Assembly: GCA_046046915.1 (NCBI GenBank)
Contig: JBJOIT010000015.1
Coordinates: forward strand, 1-59,893
Source: JBEEJZ01 sp046046915
Lineage (GTDB): Bacteria > Pseudomonadota > Gammaproteobacteria > Burkholderiales > Burkholderiaceae_C
Direction of reading: 5' to 3'
Length of the DNA: 59,893 nt
The notes beneath the pieces are model-generated. The model had not been told where the DNA came from and made no database searches. It saw nothing but the letters and a program-made list of their open reading frames with translations. Shown one piece after another: positions 1-7,427 of this stretch. Position 1 is the stretch's first letter. Each line of letters opens with the position of its first letter. The position numbers and the translations under genes are program-made.

Positions 1-82
1 AGGGCAGTGAAGGCAGCTCAATTGCTTGCTTCAACACCATGGACTCGATTCTGAAAGCCCGCGGCACAAACTTGAATCGGCG

Positions 83-139
83 TTTGCCTGAAGCGGGTGT
101 CAGGCAAAGACAGGGGCTTGTAGGGGATTTGCCTACAAG
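83..139 (-). terminator. Two tandem hairpins downstream of the signalling operon
   Basis: Two perfect inverted repeats lie just past the stop of the minus-strand signalling genes: an 8-bp stem (arms 117-124 and 132-139, 7-nt loop) and a 9-bp stem (arms 83-91 and 100-108, 8-nt loop). Neither is followed by a T run, so this is only a candidate terminator or 3'-end stabiliser. The rest of 1-151 shows no convincing gene. Confidence 0.4.
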
Positions 140-151
140 GGAGCGCAATAG

Positions 152-1783
152 TTACTGGGCTTGTAATGCGCGCAGGACCGTCTCGTACAGCTGCTGTGCG
201 TGGATGGGCTTTTGCAGGTAGTAACGCATGTCTGATTTGGGCCACCCCAGACCTGCAGAGTTCAAGGCTGTGAATCCCATGCCGATCAGCGGCACATCCG
301 GCATGTTGTCGGGGCGTGCGGCAAACCTACCGGGCTCAAGCAAACCACCCAGGTCTGGTGTATCCACCGCCATCAGGGCAAGGTGAAAAGGCTGGCCAGG
401 CGCACGAGCCAGCGCGTCCTCCAAGGTCACAACAGATTCGATGCACAGGTCTGCCAGCTCCAGCAGGTGGCTGATTAGCTCGCGGGTGATGTTTTCACTT
501 TCAACGAGCAGGATGCGTTTACCCGCATGACGCTCGCGCAAACTTTGCGATGCCGCGATGCGACGTGCGCCATGTGAATCTATTGATGCTTGGGTCGTTG
601 TGGGCGCTGGCAGCGCCATGCGCAGGCTGAACTCAAAAGTTGCCCCGCGTCCCGGGGCGCTGTGAACCCAAATGTGCCCACCCATCAATGTCACAAGGTT
701 TTTGCTGAGCGTCAGGCCCAGCCCGGCACCCATGTGAGTTCTGGTGTGACTGGTGTCGCCTTGTTCAAAAGGCAAAAAGATGCGATCTCGGTCCGCTTCG
801 GCAATGCCTGGCCCGGTATCTTGAACGCTGAACAGCAACTCAGGGCCGTCCGTATATTCCCGCTGCAGGGTCACGACTACGGTGACGCTTCCTTGGACCG
901 TGAAGCGAATGGCGTTGTCTACCAGGTGGCTGAGAATTTGCCCCAGTCGAACCGCGTCCGCAACCAGTGTGCGCTTCGATAAGATGGGGTCGATCTGCAG
1001 ATTCAGTACCAAGCCTTTTTGGGATGCCGGTTCGAGATGCAGGGTGTTGAGGCGGCTCAGAACCGGCCCAAGCTCGAAGCTTTGGGGGCAAATATCCAGA
1101 CGCTGTGCCTCCAGGTCAGACAGATCCAGCAGGTTGTTCAGCATGGTCAATAGCTCCCGCGCGGCCGTGCCGGCGGTGACCAAGTGTTTGCGTTGCTCCG
1201 GGTCGGTGGCCCGGTAACGCGCCAGGTCCAGCATGCCTGTGATGGCGTTGATGGGGGTCCTAAATTCGTGTCCCAGGTTACGCAACAGCGCATTTTTGGC
1301 GCGGTTTGCAGCTTCGGCAAGTTCCTTTGCCGTTTGAAGGTCGCGCGTTCGATCTTGTACCAGCGCCTCCAGGTGACTCTGATGCTCGGCATTGGCTCTG
1401 CGGAGCTGCTCACGCTCGATCAGATTGCTGACACGCTGTAAGGTGGTACGAACATCAAATGGCTTGGCAATGAAGTCCGCGGCGCCCAGTGCGAGTCCAC
1501 GTTCTTCTGATGCCACATCATTCAAGGCCGTGATCATGACCACCGGAATCTGCTGGAGTGCTGGGTCGGACTTGAGCACCTTGCAGACGTCAAAGCCATT
1601 CATTCCGGGCATCATGATGTCCAGCAGGATCAGGTCGGGCAGGTGCTGGGCCGCAAGGATCAGGCCTTCTGCGCCCGAAGTGGACATGAATATTTCGAAG
1701 TGATCCGACATGCACGCCCCCAAGGTAAGGAGGTTGGCAGGGGTGTCATCGATCGCGAGGACCTTGGGGCGGGCGGCAATCAT
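152..1783 (-). CDS. Soluble hybrid regulator: receiver - histidine kinase - degenerate receiver
   Basis: This 543-residue protein has no membrane segment. An N-terminal receiver (about 5-120) carries the acidic pair D12/D13, phospho-acceptor D55 in LLDIMMPG and K107. A coiled linker leads to a HisKA domain with H172 in GHEFRTP and a catalytic domain with N290, DTGPGI (322-327) and GAGLGL (352-357). A second receiver-like domain fills about 422-543, but the expected acceptor Asp is Ala (LMAVDTPD) and its acidic pocket is changed (VESEN), so it probably cannot be phosphorylated. The start overlaps the upstream kinase stop in ATGA, so the two are translationally coupled and probably belong to one phosphorelay. 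No DNA-binding output domain is present. Confidence 0.85.
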   Translation of the reverse strand: MIAARPKVLAIDDTPANLLTLGACMSDHFEIFMSTSGAEGLILAAQHLPDLILLDIMMPGMNGFDVCKVLKSDPALQQIPVVMITALNDVASEERGLALGAADFIAKPFDVRTTLQRVSNLIEREQLRRANAEHQSHLEALVQDRTRDLQTAKELAEAANRAKNALLRNLGHEFRTPINAITGMLDLARYRATDPEQRKHLVTAGTAARELLTMLNNLLDLSDLEAQRLDICPQSFELGPVLSRLNTLHLEPASQKGLVLNLQIDPILSKRTLVADAVRLGQILSHLVDNAIRFTVQGSVTVVVTLQREYTDGPELLFSVQDTGPGIAEADRDRIFLPFEQGDTSHTRTHMGAGLGLTLSKNLVTLMGGHIWVHSAPGRGATFEFSLRMALPAPTTTQASIDSHGARRIAASQSLRERHAGKRILLVESENITRELISHLLELADLCIESVVTLEDALARAPGQPFHLALMAVDTPDLGGLLEPGRFAARPDNMPDVPLIGMGFTALNSAGLGWPKSDMRYYLQKPIHAQQLYETVLRALQAQ

Positions 1784-3906
1784 GGCGTTGCTTTTGGGTT
1801 CAGTTGAAGCATCAGTGTTGCAAGCAGTTCATGGGCGGCATCGAATTGCATGTGCCTGAGGTGCTGAACGACCAGGCCCAGCTGTGTCTCCCATGGACAA
1901 GTCGCAGTCCGCCTGTGCAGTTCCTCAACCAGGGACAAAGCATCAAAACGGCGCTGTTCTATCAGTTGCAATGCCTTTTCAAATTGTCCCACCAATTGCT
2001 CGGACGGCAATGTCGTGGCGGGTGACGCTGGTTCGGGCATGCCCAGGTGTTTTTGAAGCAGGCTAACGAGCTGGGTCAGCACAACTGGCTTGGTGAGGAC
2101 TTCATTCATGCCTACCTGCAAGCATTTCAGTCTTACATGTTCATAAGCGTCCGCAGTGAGTGCAACGATGGGCGTCTGGTTGCGATGTTCCTGCGCCTCA
2201 GACTGTCGTATGGCGATCGTGGCATCAAGCCCGTTCAGGATGGGCATTTGCAAGTCCATCAGGATCAAATCGGGGGGTGGGCCGTCTGCCAGCCTTTTCA
2301 GTGCCTGTAAACCGTCGTCTGCCGTGGTGACCACAAGTCCCAAGGGCTCTAGCAGGCTACGAATGATGCTTTGGTTTAGTGGGTTGTCCTCCACCACCAG
2401 GACCTGTTTTGCCCCATGCCAGTCTGGTTTGGGCGCAGGAGGGCTTGTGTCACCGAGGTCGGGTGTCAGGACGTCCTGACTTGGGCAGCCCACCGGCAGG
2501 CGAAACCAGAAAGTCGACCCTTGTCCGGGCGCACTGCGCACACCCAACTGGCCGCTCATCAGTTCAACCAGGCTGCGTACGATGGACAGGCCTAAGCCTG
2601 TGCCACCAAATCGGCGCGTGGTGGAGTTTTCTGCTTGGGTAAAGGCCTGGAACAAGGATGCGTGCAGATCGTCAGAAATGCCGATGCCCGTGTCGATGAT
2701 TTCAAACTGGAGTTCTGCCTGCTGGCCCTTGCGAGAGAGCTCTTGGCCACGCACCTGTATTGCGCCTCGCGTGGTGAACTTGATGGCATTGCTGCAAAGG
2801 TTGTTCAACACCTGGCGTATTCGAAGGGCGTCGCCGACGTAGACCGTGTCGGCATCACCTTGCCATTCCAGTTGCCAGTCCAGCCCTTTGAGGGTGGCTT
2901 CTCCTTCAAAGGGCAGCAACGCTTCCTTGAGCAATGCCTGCATCCGAAATGTTTGGGTTTCCAGGCGCAGCTTGCCTGCTTCAAGTTTGGAGTAGTCCAG
3001 GATGCCGTTGAGCAAGGTCAGCAGCGTGTGGCCGGACTGCAAAATGACGCGCACAAACTCCTGGCGCTTGGCTTCACTTAGCTCTGATTGCTGCAGCAGT
3101 TGGGCCATGCCCAAAATGCCGTTCATGGGGGTTCGGATTTCGTGGCTGACGGTGGCTAGGAAGCGGCTTTTTGCCAGGTCTGCAGCTTCGGCCGCTTCAC
3201 GGGCGGCCTGCAAATCGCGTGTGACAGCCGCCTGACGATCACGCTCCTGGGCCAACTGCAGGGACATGGTGTTGAACGCCCGTGAGACTTCTGCCAACTC
3301 ATCGTCCCCGCGGACGGGAACCTGTATCCCAAGTTGGCCTTGTCGTATTGCTGCTGCGCCGTCACGTAGCAACTTGAGGTGGCGGGTCAGGTAGGTGCCA
3401 AGCGCCAGCGAAAACAAGCCCACCAGGATCAACTCCGCGCCTGCGATGACCCAGCTCCAAAGCCGTGTGCGCTCGACGGTCGTGCGTAAGTCCTGTACGT
3501 CCAGGCCAAGTTGAACGACACCCACATCCTGCTGGGCCACCTTGACGGGGCTGAACACATCAAACACGCCGTCACGTGAAAGAGCCAGCGTTTCGTCAGG
3601 AACAAAGGTCGCTGGCTTTAATGCGCTGCCCGCGAGCTCACGACCGTCCTGATCGAGGATACGTGCGTAGACCACGCCTGCATTCCTTGTGAGTGTCTCG
3701 ACAGTGGTTTGCAAGCGTGCCAGATCACTGGACAAGAGGGGCTCCCTGGCCATCGCCGCAAAATTTTGGGCTGTGATACGAGCATGGCGCTGCACCAGGT
3801 CTTCGTTGGTTTGGGTCACCATGGTCAACACGCTGATGATCAGCAGCGCCAGCATGAGGGCCTCTATCAGGGCCACGCCCAGAATGGTTTTGAGTCGAAA
3901 AGACAT
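1780..3906 (-). CDS. Membrane hybrid sensor histidine kinase with HAMP and receiver
   Basis: A 708-residue sensor kinase. TM1 is at about 8-30, a periplasmic sensor region at 31-149, TM2 at 150-173, and HAMP at about 174-226. HisKA carries H255 in SHEIRTP; the ATPase domain has N373, DTGIGI and GGTGLGL; a receiver near 500-620 has phospho-acceptor D551 in LMDLQMP. The C-terminal tail of about 80 residues is helical and lacks a recognisable Hpt motif. The gene lies 35 bp downstream of a PhnD-like periplasmic binding protein and overlaps the next regulator by 4 bp. I infer that the binding protein presents a ligand to the periplasmic region; the ligand is unknown. Confidence 0.88.
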   Translation of the reverse strand: MSFRLKTILGVALIEALMLALLIISVLTMVTQTNEDLVQRHARITAQNFAAMAREPLLSSDLARLQTTVETLTRNAGVVYARILDQDGRELAGSALKPATFVPDETLALSRDGVFDVFSPVKVAQQDVGVVQLGLDVQDLRTTVERTRLWSWVIAGAELILVGLFSLALGTYLTRHLKLLRDGAAAIRQGQLGIQVPVRGDDELAEVSRAFNTMSLQLAQERDRQAAVTRDLQAAREAAEAADLAKSRFLATVSHEIRTPMNGILGMAQLLQQSELSEAKRQEFVRVILQSGHTLLTLLNGILDYSKLEAGKLRLETQTFRMQALLKEALLPFEGEATLKGLDWQLEWQGDADTVYVGDALRIRQVLNNLCSNAIKFTTRGAIQVRGQELSRKGQQAELQFEIIDTGIGISDDLHASLFQAFTQAENSTTRRFGGTGLGLSIVRSLVELMSGQLGVRSAPGQGSTFWFRLPVGCPSQDVLTPDLGDTSPPAPKPDWHGAKQVLVVEDNPLNQSIIRSLLEPLGLVVTTADDGLQALKRLADGPPPDLILMDLQMPILNGLDATIAIRQSEAQEHRNQTPIVALTADAYEHVRLKCLQVGMNEVLTKPVVLTQLVSLLQKHLGMPEPASPATTLPSEQLVGQFEKALQLIEQRRFDALSLVEELHRRTATCPWETQLGLVVQHLRHMQFDAAHELLATLMLQLNPKATP

Positions 3907-3941
3907 CGTGTCAGCGCCTGGATGCGGGCCGAGTGGGCGAT

Positions 3942-4775
3942 TCAGTTTTGTATTTGAGCGTCGCCCGGCAGAATCTTGAGGGCGCGAACATCATTCCAGT
4001 CTGCATTGGCTGCCGGTTCAAACCCCTTGAAGCCGATGCCCTTGAGCAACTTGAGCCCTTCGGGGTCTTCTGTCATGGCCGCCATGGCCTTGAGCAAGCG
4101 CACACGCTGGTCTGCGGTGATGCGTGGGTGGCTGGCGATGGCGTGGGCCGTGAATGAGGGCGTTTTCCAAAGAATGCGTAGATTTTGAGACACCTCGGCG
4201 TCCAGCAACTCAAAGGTCCTGTTGATGCCGCCGCCTGCGGCAAACAGGCTTTTGTCCACCGCCAGGTAAACCGAATCATGTGAAGAGACGAATCGCGGCG
4301 TAAAACTGATGCCCTGCCTGCGCAATTCAGCCCGCGGCAGGATGCTAGCCGCAAACGCAGCGGGGGCCGGGAACACCAAGGTTTGTCCCGTTAGATCCTT
4401 TAACTCCTTGATAGGGCTGTTTTTGCGCACGACCACCAGCCCCTGCAGTCGTTGATCTTTTGCGCGGGCCAGTGCCTGATAGCCCGGTGCCTCGTTGAAC
4501 ACAACAAAGTGATAGGGGTTCATGTAGGCAAAGTCGTACTCCTCCTTTGCCAGGCGCTGTTCGAAATTAGGAATGTCGGGTGCTGTGGAAAAGCGAAGTT
4601 GCATGCCAGCTTGTCTGGACAGCCATGCCAGCACTGGCGACCAGGTTTCTGCCAGTTCCGATGCCGCTTGCTGAGGAACGACGCCAAAACTGTAGGTCTT
4701 GGTGCTTTGGGCCCCGGCGAGACCAGCCACCAGAACACAAGACAGCAAGCCCAGGGTCCGAATCAAAAAATACAT
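3942..4775 (-). CDS. PhnD-like periplasmic phosphate/phosphonate-type binding protein
   Basis: The product (277 residues) has a Sec signal peptide (MYFLIRTLGLL to about AGA) followed by a type 2 periplasmic binding fold of the PhnD family: an early YSFGVVPQ strand, DFAYMNPYHFVVF, and a central VVVRKNSPI segment with LKDLTGQTLVFP. The start at 4775 is chosen because a GAGGTGGT ribosome site precedes it and it begins the signal peptide; an upstream in-frame ATG at 4838 would add 21 non-signal residues. No permease or ATPase gene is adjacent. The downstream neighbours are sensor kinases, so a sensing role is more likely than transport (inference). Confidence 0.82.
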   Translation of the reverse strand: MYFLIRTLGLLSCVLVAGLAGAQSTKTYSFGVVPQQAASELAETWSPVLAWLSRQAGMQLRFSTAPDIPNFEQRLAKEEYDFAYMNPYHFVVFNEAPGYQALARAKDQRLQGLVVVRKNSPIKELKDLTGQTLVFPAPAAFAASILPRAELRRQGISFTPRFVSSHDSVYLAVDKSLFAAGGGINRTFELLDAEVSQNLRILWKTPSFTAHAIASHPRITADQRVRLLKAMAAMTEDPEGLKLLKGIGFKGFEPAANADWNDVRALKILPGDAQIQN

Positions 4776-4847
4776 GCACCACCTCGTGTCCCCCAAGCCG
4801 GCCACCGGCTTGGACAGGGGAACGATGATAAGGTGCAAGCTTGGAGG

Positions 4848-5318
4848 CTAGTGAACTACCTGCCCATGCTTGGGGTGCCATCGCAAAGCATCTTCCACGC
4901 GATGCGACAAGGCTTGGTGATGGAATGAGCTGAGATCCGTATCGATCGCAGCCTGCATGGTCTTGCGGGCCTTGGGGCCCAGCTGAGCCTTAAGCTCGCC
5001 CAAAAATGGGGAGGAAGCGAAAAGGCTGATGCCGTGATAAGTGCCGCCTGCCAACGCGGCCTCGATCCATTTCGAGATCTCCTTGGCGAACAGGCGATGC
5101 TGTTTCCGTCGCGAATCCAGCCTGGGCTCAAAGCGAACACCTCCGGGATGGTGGTCACTGCCCCCGTGCCCAGGGCGTGCATCGTCCAGCTCTAGGCCCT
5201 TGGCCCGTCCGTCGGGATGAGCAAGTTCGGCAAGTGGTTCCAGGGTTGCATTGAGTGATGCGCGACTGAGCATGCGCGCCTGACTTGCGTTTGCAACGAC
5301 GATTAGTTCGAGCGTCAT
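4848..5318 (-). CDS. Host attachment family protein (Host_attach / baeRF-like)
   Basis: A 156-residue soluble protein beginning MTLELIVVANASQARML, typical of proteins annotated as required for attachment to host cells and related to the eRF1-like baeRF fold. The variable acidic/His segment (GRPGHGGSDHH region) and the C-terminal HQALSHRVEDALR helix also fit. The start at 5318 has an AAGGA site upstream; longer in-frame starts are unsupported. The gene lies 26 bp downstream of a CBS-domain gene on the same strand. The biochemical role is not established, and the family name probably overstates a link to attachment. Confidence 0.72.
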   Translation of the reverse strand: MTLELIVVANASQARMLSRASLNATLEPLAELAHPDGRAKGLELDDARPGHGGSDHHPGGVRFEPRLDSRRKQHRLFAKEISKWIEAALAGGTYHGISLFASSPFLGELKAQLGPKARKTMQAAIDTDLSSFHHQALSHRVEDALRWHPKHGQVVH

Positions 5319-5344
5319 GGGGTGTTCCTTGATGGATCCAGGCG

Positions 5345-5878
5345 TCACGCTGGTTGGAGAGACATCTGCCAAGAGGGGTAGAGAGACTCGTTGGGCAAAG
5401 TCAGTGGCACACCGGCATAAGTCAAAGGGCTCAGGTTCGCCCGGATCTCGCGTGCCCGGGCTTTTTTCAGCGATTGGGCCAGTCGGGACATGTCGGTGGC
5501 CCAAGCCTCAATCAAATCATCCAGCGACACGAGGCCGACCAGCTCTTTTTGATCACCGGTGACCAGCAGTCTGCGCACGCCTTCACTTTCCATCGCGAGG
5601 ACCGCATCCGACAGTGAGGCATCCAGCGGGATGGCGACCAGCCGCCCGCTACACAAGGTGCCAATTCTGATGCTGTTGCCGTTGTGTTTCTGAGTGAGAA
5701 CGTGCAATGCCAAATCTCGGTCTGTGACAACGCCGATGACAGTAGTTTCCTGTAAGGTACTGCCGGTCACGATGACGGCGCCGACATGCTTGTCGAGCAT
5801 GTTTTGTGCGACCTCTTGCAGACTGGTTTCTTGGTCGACGGTGACCACGTCCCGGGTACAAATAGTTCCGATGTTCAT
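5345..5878 (-). CDS. CBS-domain protein
   Basis: The 177-residue protein is a tandem pair of CBS motifs: the first at about 1-62 (DVVTVDQETSLQEVAQNML, then VIGVVTDRDL) and the second at about 70-135 (AIPLDASLSDAVLAME, then LVGLVSLDDL). Such pairs bind adenine nucleotides and sense energy or redox state. There is no attached catalytic domain, so it probably acts as a stand-alone regulator. The start at 5878 is supported by an AGGAG site. It lies upstream of the host-attachment gene and downstream of a flavodoxin-like gene, all on the minus strand. Confidence 0.85.
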   Translation of the reverse strand: MNIGTICTRDVVTVDQETSLQEVAQNMLDKHVGAVIVTGSTLQETTVIGVVTDRDLALHVLTQKHNGNSIRIGTLCSGRLVAIPLDASLSDAVLAMESEGVRRLLVTGDQKELVGLVSLDDLIEAWATDMSRLAQSLKKARAREIRANLSPLTYAGVPLTLPNESLYPSWQMSLQPA

Positions 5879-5962
5879 GCTTGACTCCTGAGTTGATGCC
5901 CACCTGGGCGATGTTGGGGGATTGGTTTGCACCTGGTAGAGATGCCTCTATATCCGCTATAC

Positions 5963-6490
5963 CTAGACCGCTTGCGGCTTCCAGACGTGTGAACGGGGCG
6001 ATGTTTGCAATTCCTGCGCGGTTTCCAAGGCGCTGGCAAAGGACATCAGGCGATCGCCACAGCGACGGTCTTGAACCTCTTTTTCTGTGAATGCTGTGCC
6101 CAAGATCAATGGGCGGCCCAGCAGATCTGAGATCTCGGCTTCGGCATGTGCGGCACCCGCTCCACCCATGACCGATATCACCGCGACGTCAGGTAATTGA
6201 CTTTTCCGCGAGCTGACGAAGCTTCGCATAGGGCCAGCCAGCCGGTAAATCCAGATGGGCGAAATGAGGACGACCGTATCAAACGCGATGGGTGGTGGAC
6301 CCGCATACGCAATTTCGGGCGTTCGTCTCAGCCAGGAATCCAGCAAACAGTTCCACATTCCAAGCAGCCCCTGGCGCGAGCCAGCCTCCCTGATTTCTCC
6401 CATGGGCCAAGCCTGCTGGCTGCACAGCTGCTGCGCAAGCCTGCGGCTGGTTCCTGTCAGCGAGTAAGTCACTACCAATACCTTGCCCAT
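5963..6490 (-). CDS. Flavodoxin-like protein
   Basis: A 175-residue protein with a flavodoxin fold: an N-terminal strand and phosphate-binding loop (VLVVTYSLTGTSRRLA), a central IAFDTVVLISPIWIYRLAGPMRSFV segment and a later strand VAVISVMGGAG. It resembles short flavodoxin/NADPH-quinone-reductase-like proteins that bind FMN; the redox partner cannot be told. The start at 6490 is preceded by GGAG. A 200-bp gap separates it from the tRNA gene on the other strand, and no further gene is seen there. Confidence 0.75.
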   Translation of the reverse strand: MGKVLVVTYSLTGTSRRLAQQLCSQQAWPMGEIREAGSRQGLLGMWNCLLDSWLRRTPEIAYAGPPPIAFDTVVLISPIWIYRLAGPMRSFVSSRKSQLPDVAVISVMGGAGAAHAEAEISDLLGRPLILGTAFTEKEVQDRRCGDRLMSFASALETAQELQTSPRSHVWKPQAV

Positions 6491-6676
6491 ATGCGCTGCT
6501 CCGTGATGCGTGAGATAAGCGACTCTAGGTCTTGCCAAAAATCCGGACTTGCGGCCCGTCAAGGTCAGAGCGGCTCGTATGCGAGGGAGAGCATTGAGCG
6601 CATCTCGCCCCAAGCATTTCTCGGAGCGGCCTAGGCTAAATATTGGAAGAGAGGGGTTTGGCTAAATCTGTCGTGC

Positions 6677-6682
6677 TATACT
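6677..6682 (+). promoter_or_regulatory. Candidate -10 element of the tRNA-Arg promoter
   Basis: TATACT ends 9 bp before the mature 5' end of the tRNA, a normal position for a -10 box. The -35 region is poor (a TTGGCT lies only 13 bp upstream), so only the -10 is proposed. Confidence 0.45.
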
Positions 6683-6691
6683 AGTGGCTTA

Positions 6692-6768
6692 GCGGCTGTA
6701 GCTCAGCTGGATAGAGTACTTGGCTACGAACCAAGGGGTCGTGGGTTCGATTCCTGCCAGCCGCACCA
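6692..6768 (+). tRNA. tRNA-Arg (anticodon ACG)
   Basis: A full 77-nt cloverleaf: acceptor arms GCGGCTG and CAGCCGC, a D-arm with GCTCAGCTGGATAGAGT, anticodon stem CTTGG/CCAAG around loop CTACGAA (anticodon ACG), a TTCGATT T-loop and an encoded CCA end. The A34 is normally deaminated to inosine by TadA to read CGU/CGC/CGA. A strong terminator follows directly. Confidence 0.97.
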
Positions 6769-6771
6769 AAC

Positions 6772-6808
6772 AAAAAACCTGCAATCGTCAAAAGTTGCAG
6801 GTTTTTTT
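6772..6808 (+). terminator. Rho-independent terminator of tRNA-Arg
   Basis: A 9-bp stem (AACCTGCAA at 6776-6784, TTGCAGGTT at 6795-6803) with a 10-nt loop is flanked by an A run upstream and a run of seven T's downstream. It separates the tRNA from greB. Confidence 0.92.
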
Positions 6809-6842
6809 ATGTCTAATTTTTCTCCAGGTTCTGATTTCCACA

Positions 6843-7403
6843 ATGAGCAAGGCGTTTACGCGCGCATCTGATGCCGAGGATGACGATGAGGCTCAGCTGC
6901 CGGCTTTGCCGCCGGGGGGCAAAAACTACATTACGCCCCAGGGCGTTGCGCGACTTCGGGCTGAGTTTGCGTCCCTGATGGACGACGAGCGTCCCAAAAT
7001 GGTGGAGATCGTGCACTGGGCGGCCAGCAACGGCGATCGCTCAGAAAATGGTGACTACCTCTACGGAAAAAAGCGCCTGAGAGAAATCGACCGACGTATT
7101 CGATTCCTGACCAAGCGTCTAGAAAAAGCTGAAATCACCGACCCCAGCGTGCACCACGGCAGTGACCAGATCTTCTTTGGAGCCACAGTGGTCTACGTGG
7201 AAGATGACGACACCGAACGAACCGTCACCATCCTGGGAATAGACGAGGCCGACAGTGCCCGAGGTCAGGTCACCTGGGTTTCGCCCATTGCACGAACCTT
7301 GCTGAAAGCGCGGGAGGGTGACGTTCTGAAACTTGTGACGCCAGTGGGCGTGCGGGACATCGAAATCGTCTCGGTTCGCTACCCGGCGCCAAGTGCTCGC
7401 TGA
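6843..7403 (+). CDS. greB: Transcription elongation factor GreB
   Basis: The 186-residue product reactivates backtracked RNA polymerase by stimulating cleavage of the extruded RNA 3' end. The N-terminal coiled-coil contains GDRSENGDYLYGKKRLREID, whose NGDY and KKRLREIDRR features distinguish GreB from GreA (NAEY). The C-terminal FKBP-like domain spans about 105-180 (GATVVYVEDDD...RTVTILGIDEAD). A 30-residue acidic N-terminal extension (SDAEDDDEAQ) precedes the coil. The start at 6843 is chosen because a longer in-frame reading would run back through the terminator and tRNA. It converges on spoT. Confidence 0.95.
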   Translation: MSKAFTRASDAEDDDEAQLPALPPGGKNYITPQGVARLRAEFASLMDDERPKMVEIVHWAASNGDRSENGDYLYGKKRLREIDRRIRFLTKRLEKAEITDPSVHHGSDQIFFGATVVYVEDDDTERTVTILGIDEADSARGQVTWVSPIARTLLKAREGDVLKLVTPVGVRDIEIVSVRYPAPSAR

Positions 7404-7427
7404 GGTTTTTCGCCCGCCAGGTGCGAT

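Noticed and set aside
1..40. A possible start of a minus-strand gene at the window edge
   Set aside because: Only 13 codons are visible (MVLKQAIELPSLP) with no ribosome site, so it cannot be supported.
6720..6842. An upstream extension of greB beginning inside the tRNA
   Set aside because: It would read through the tRNA 3' half and a strong terminator; the GreB N-terminus begins at 6843.
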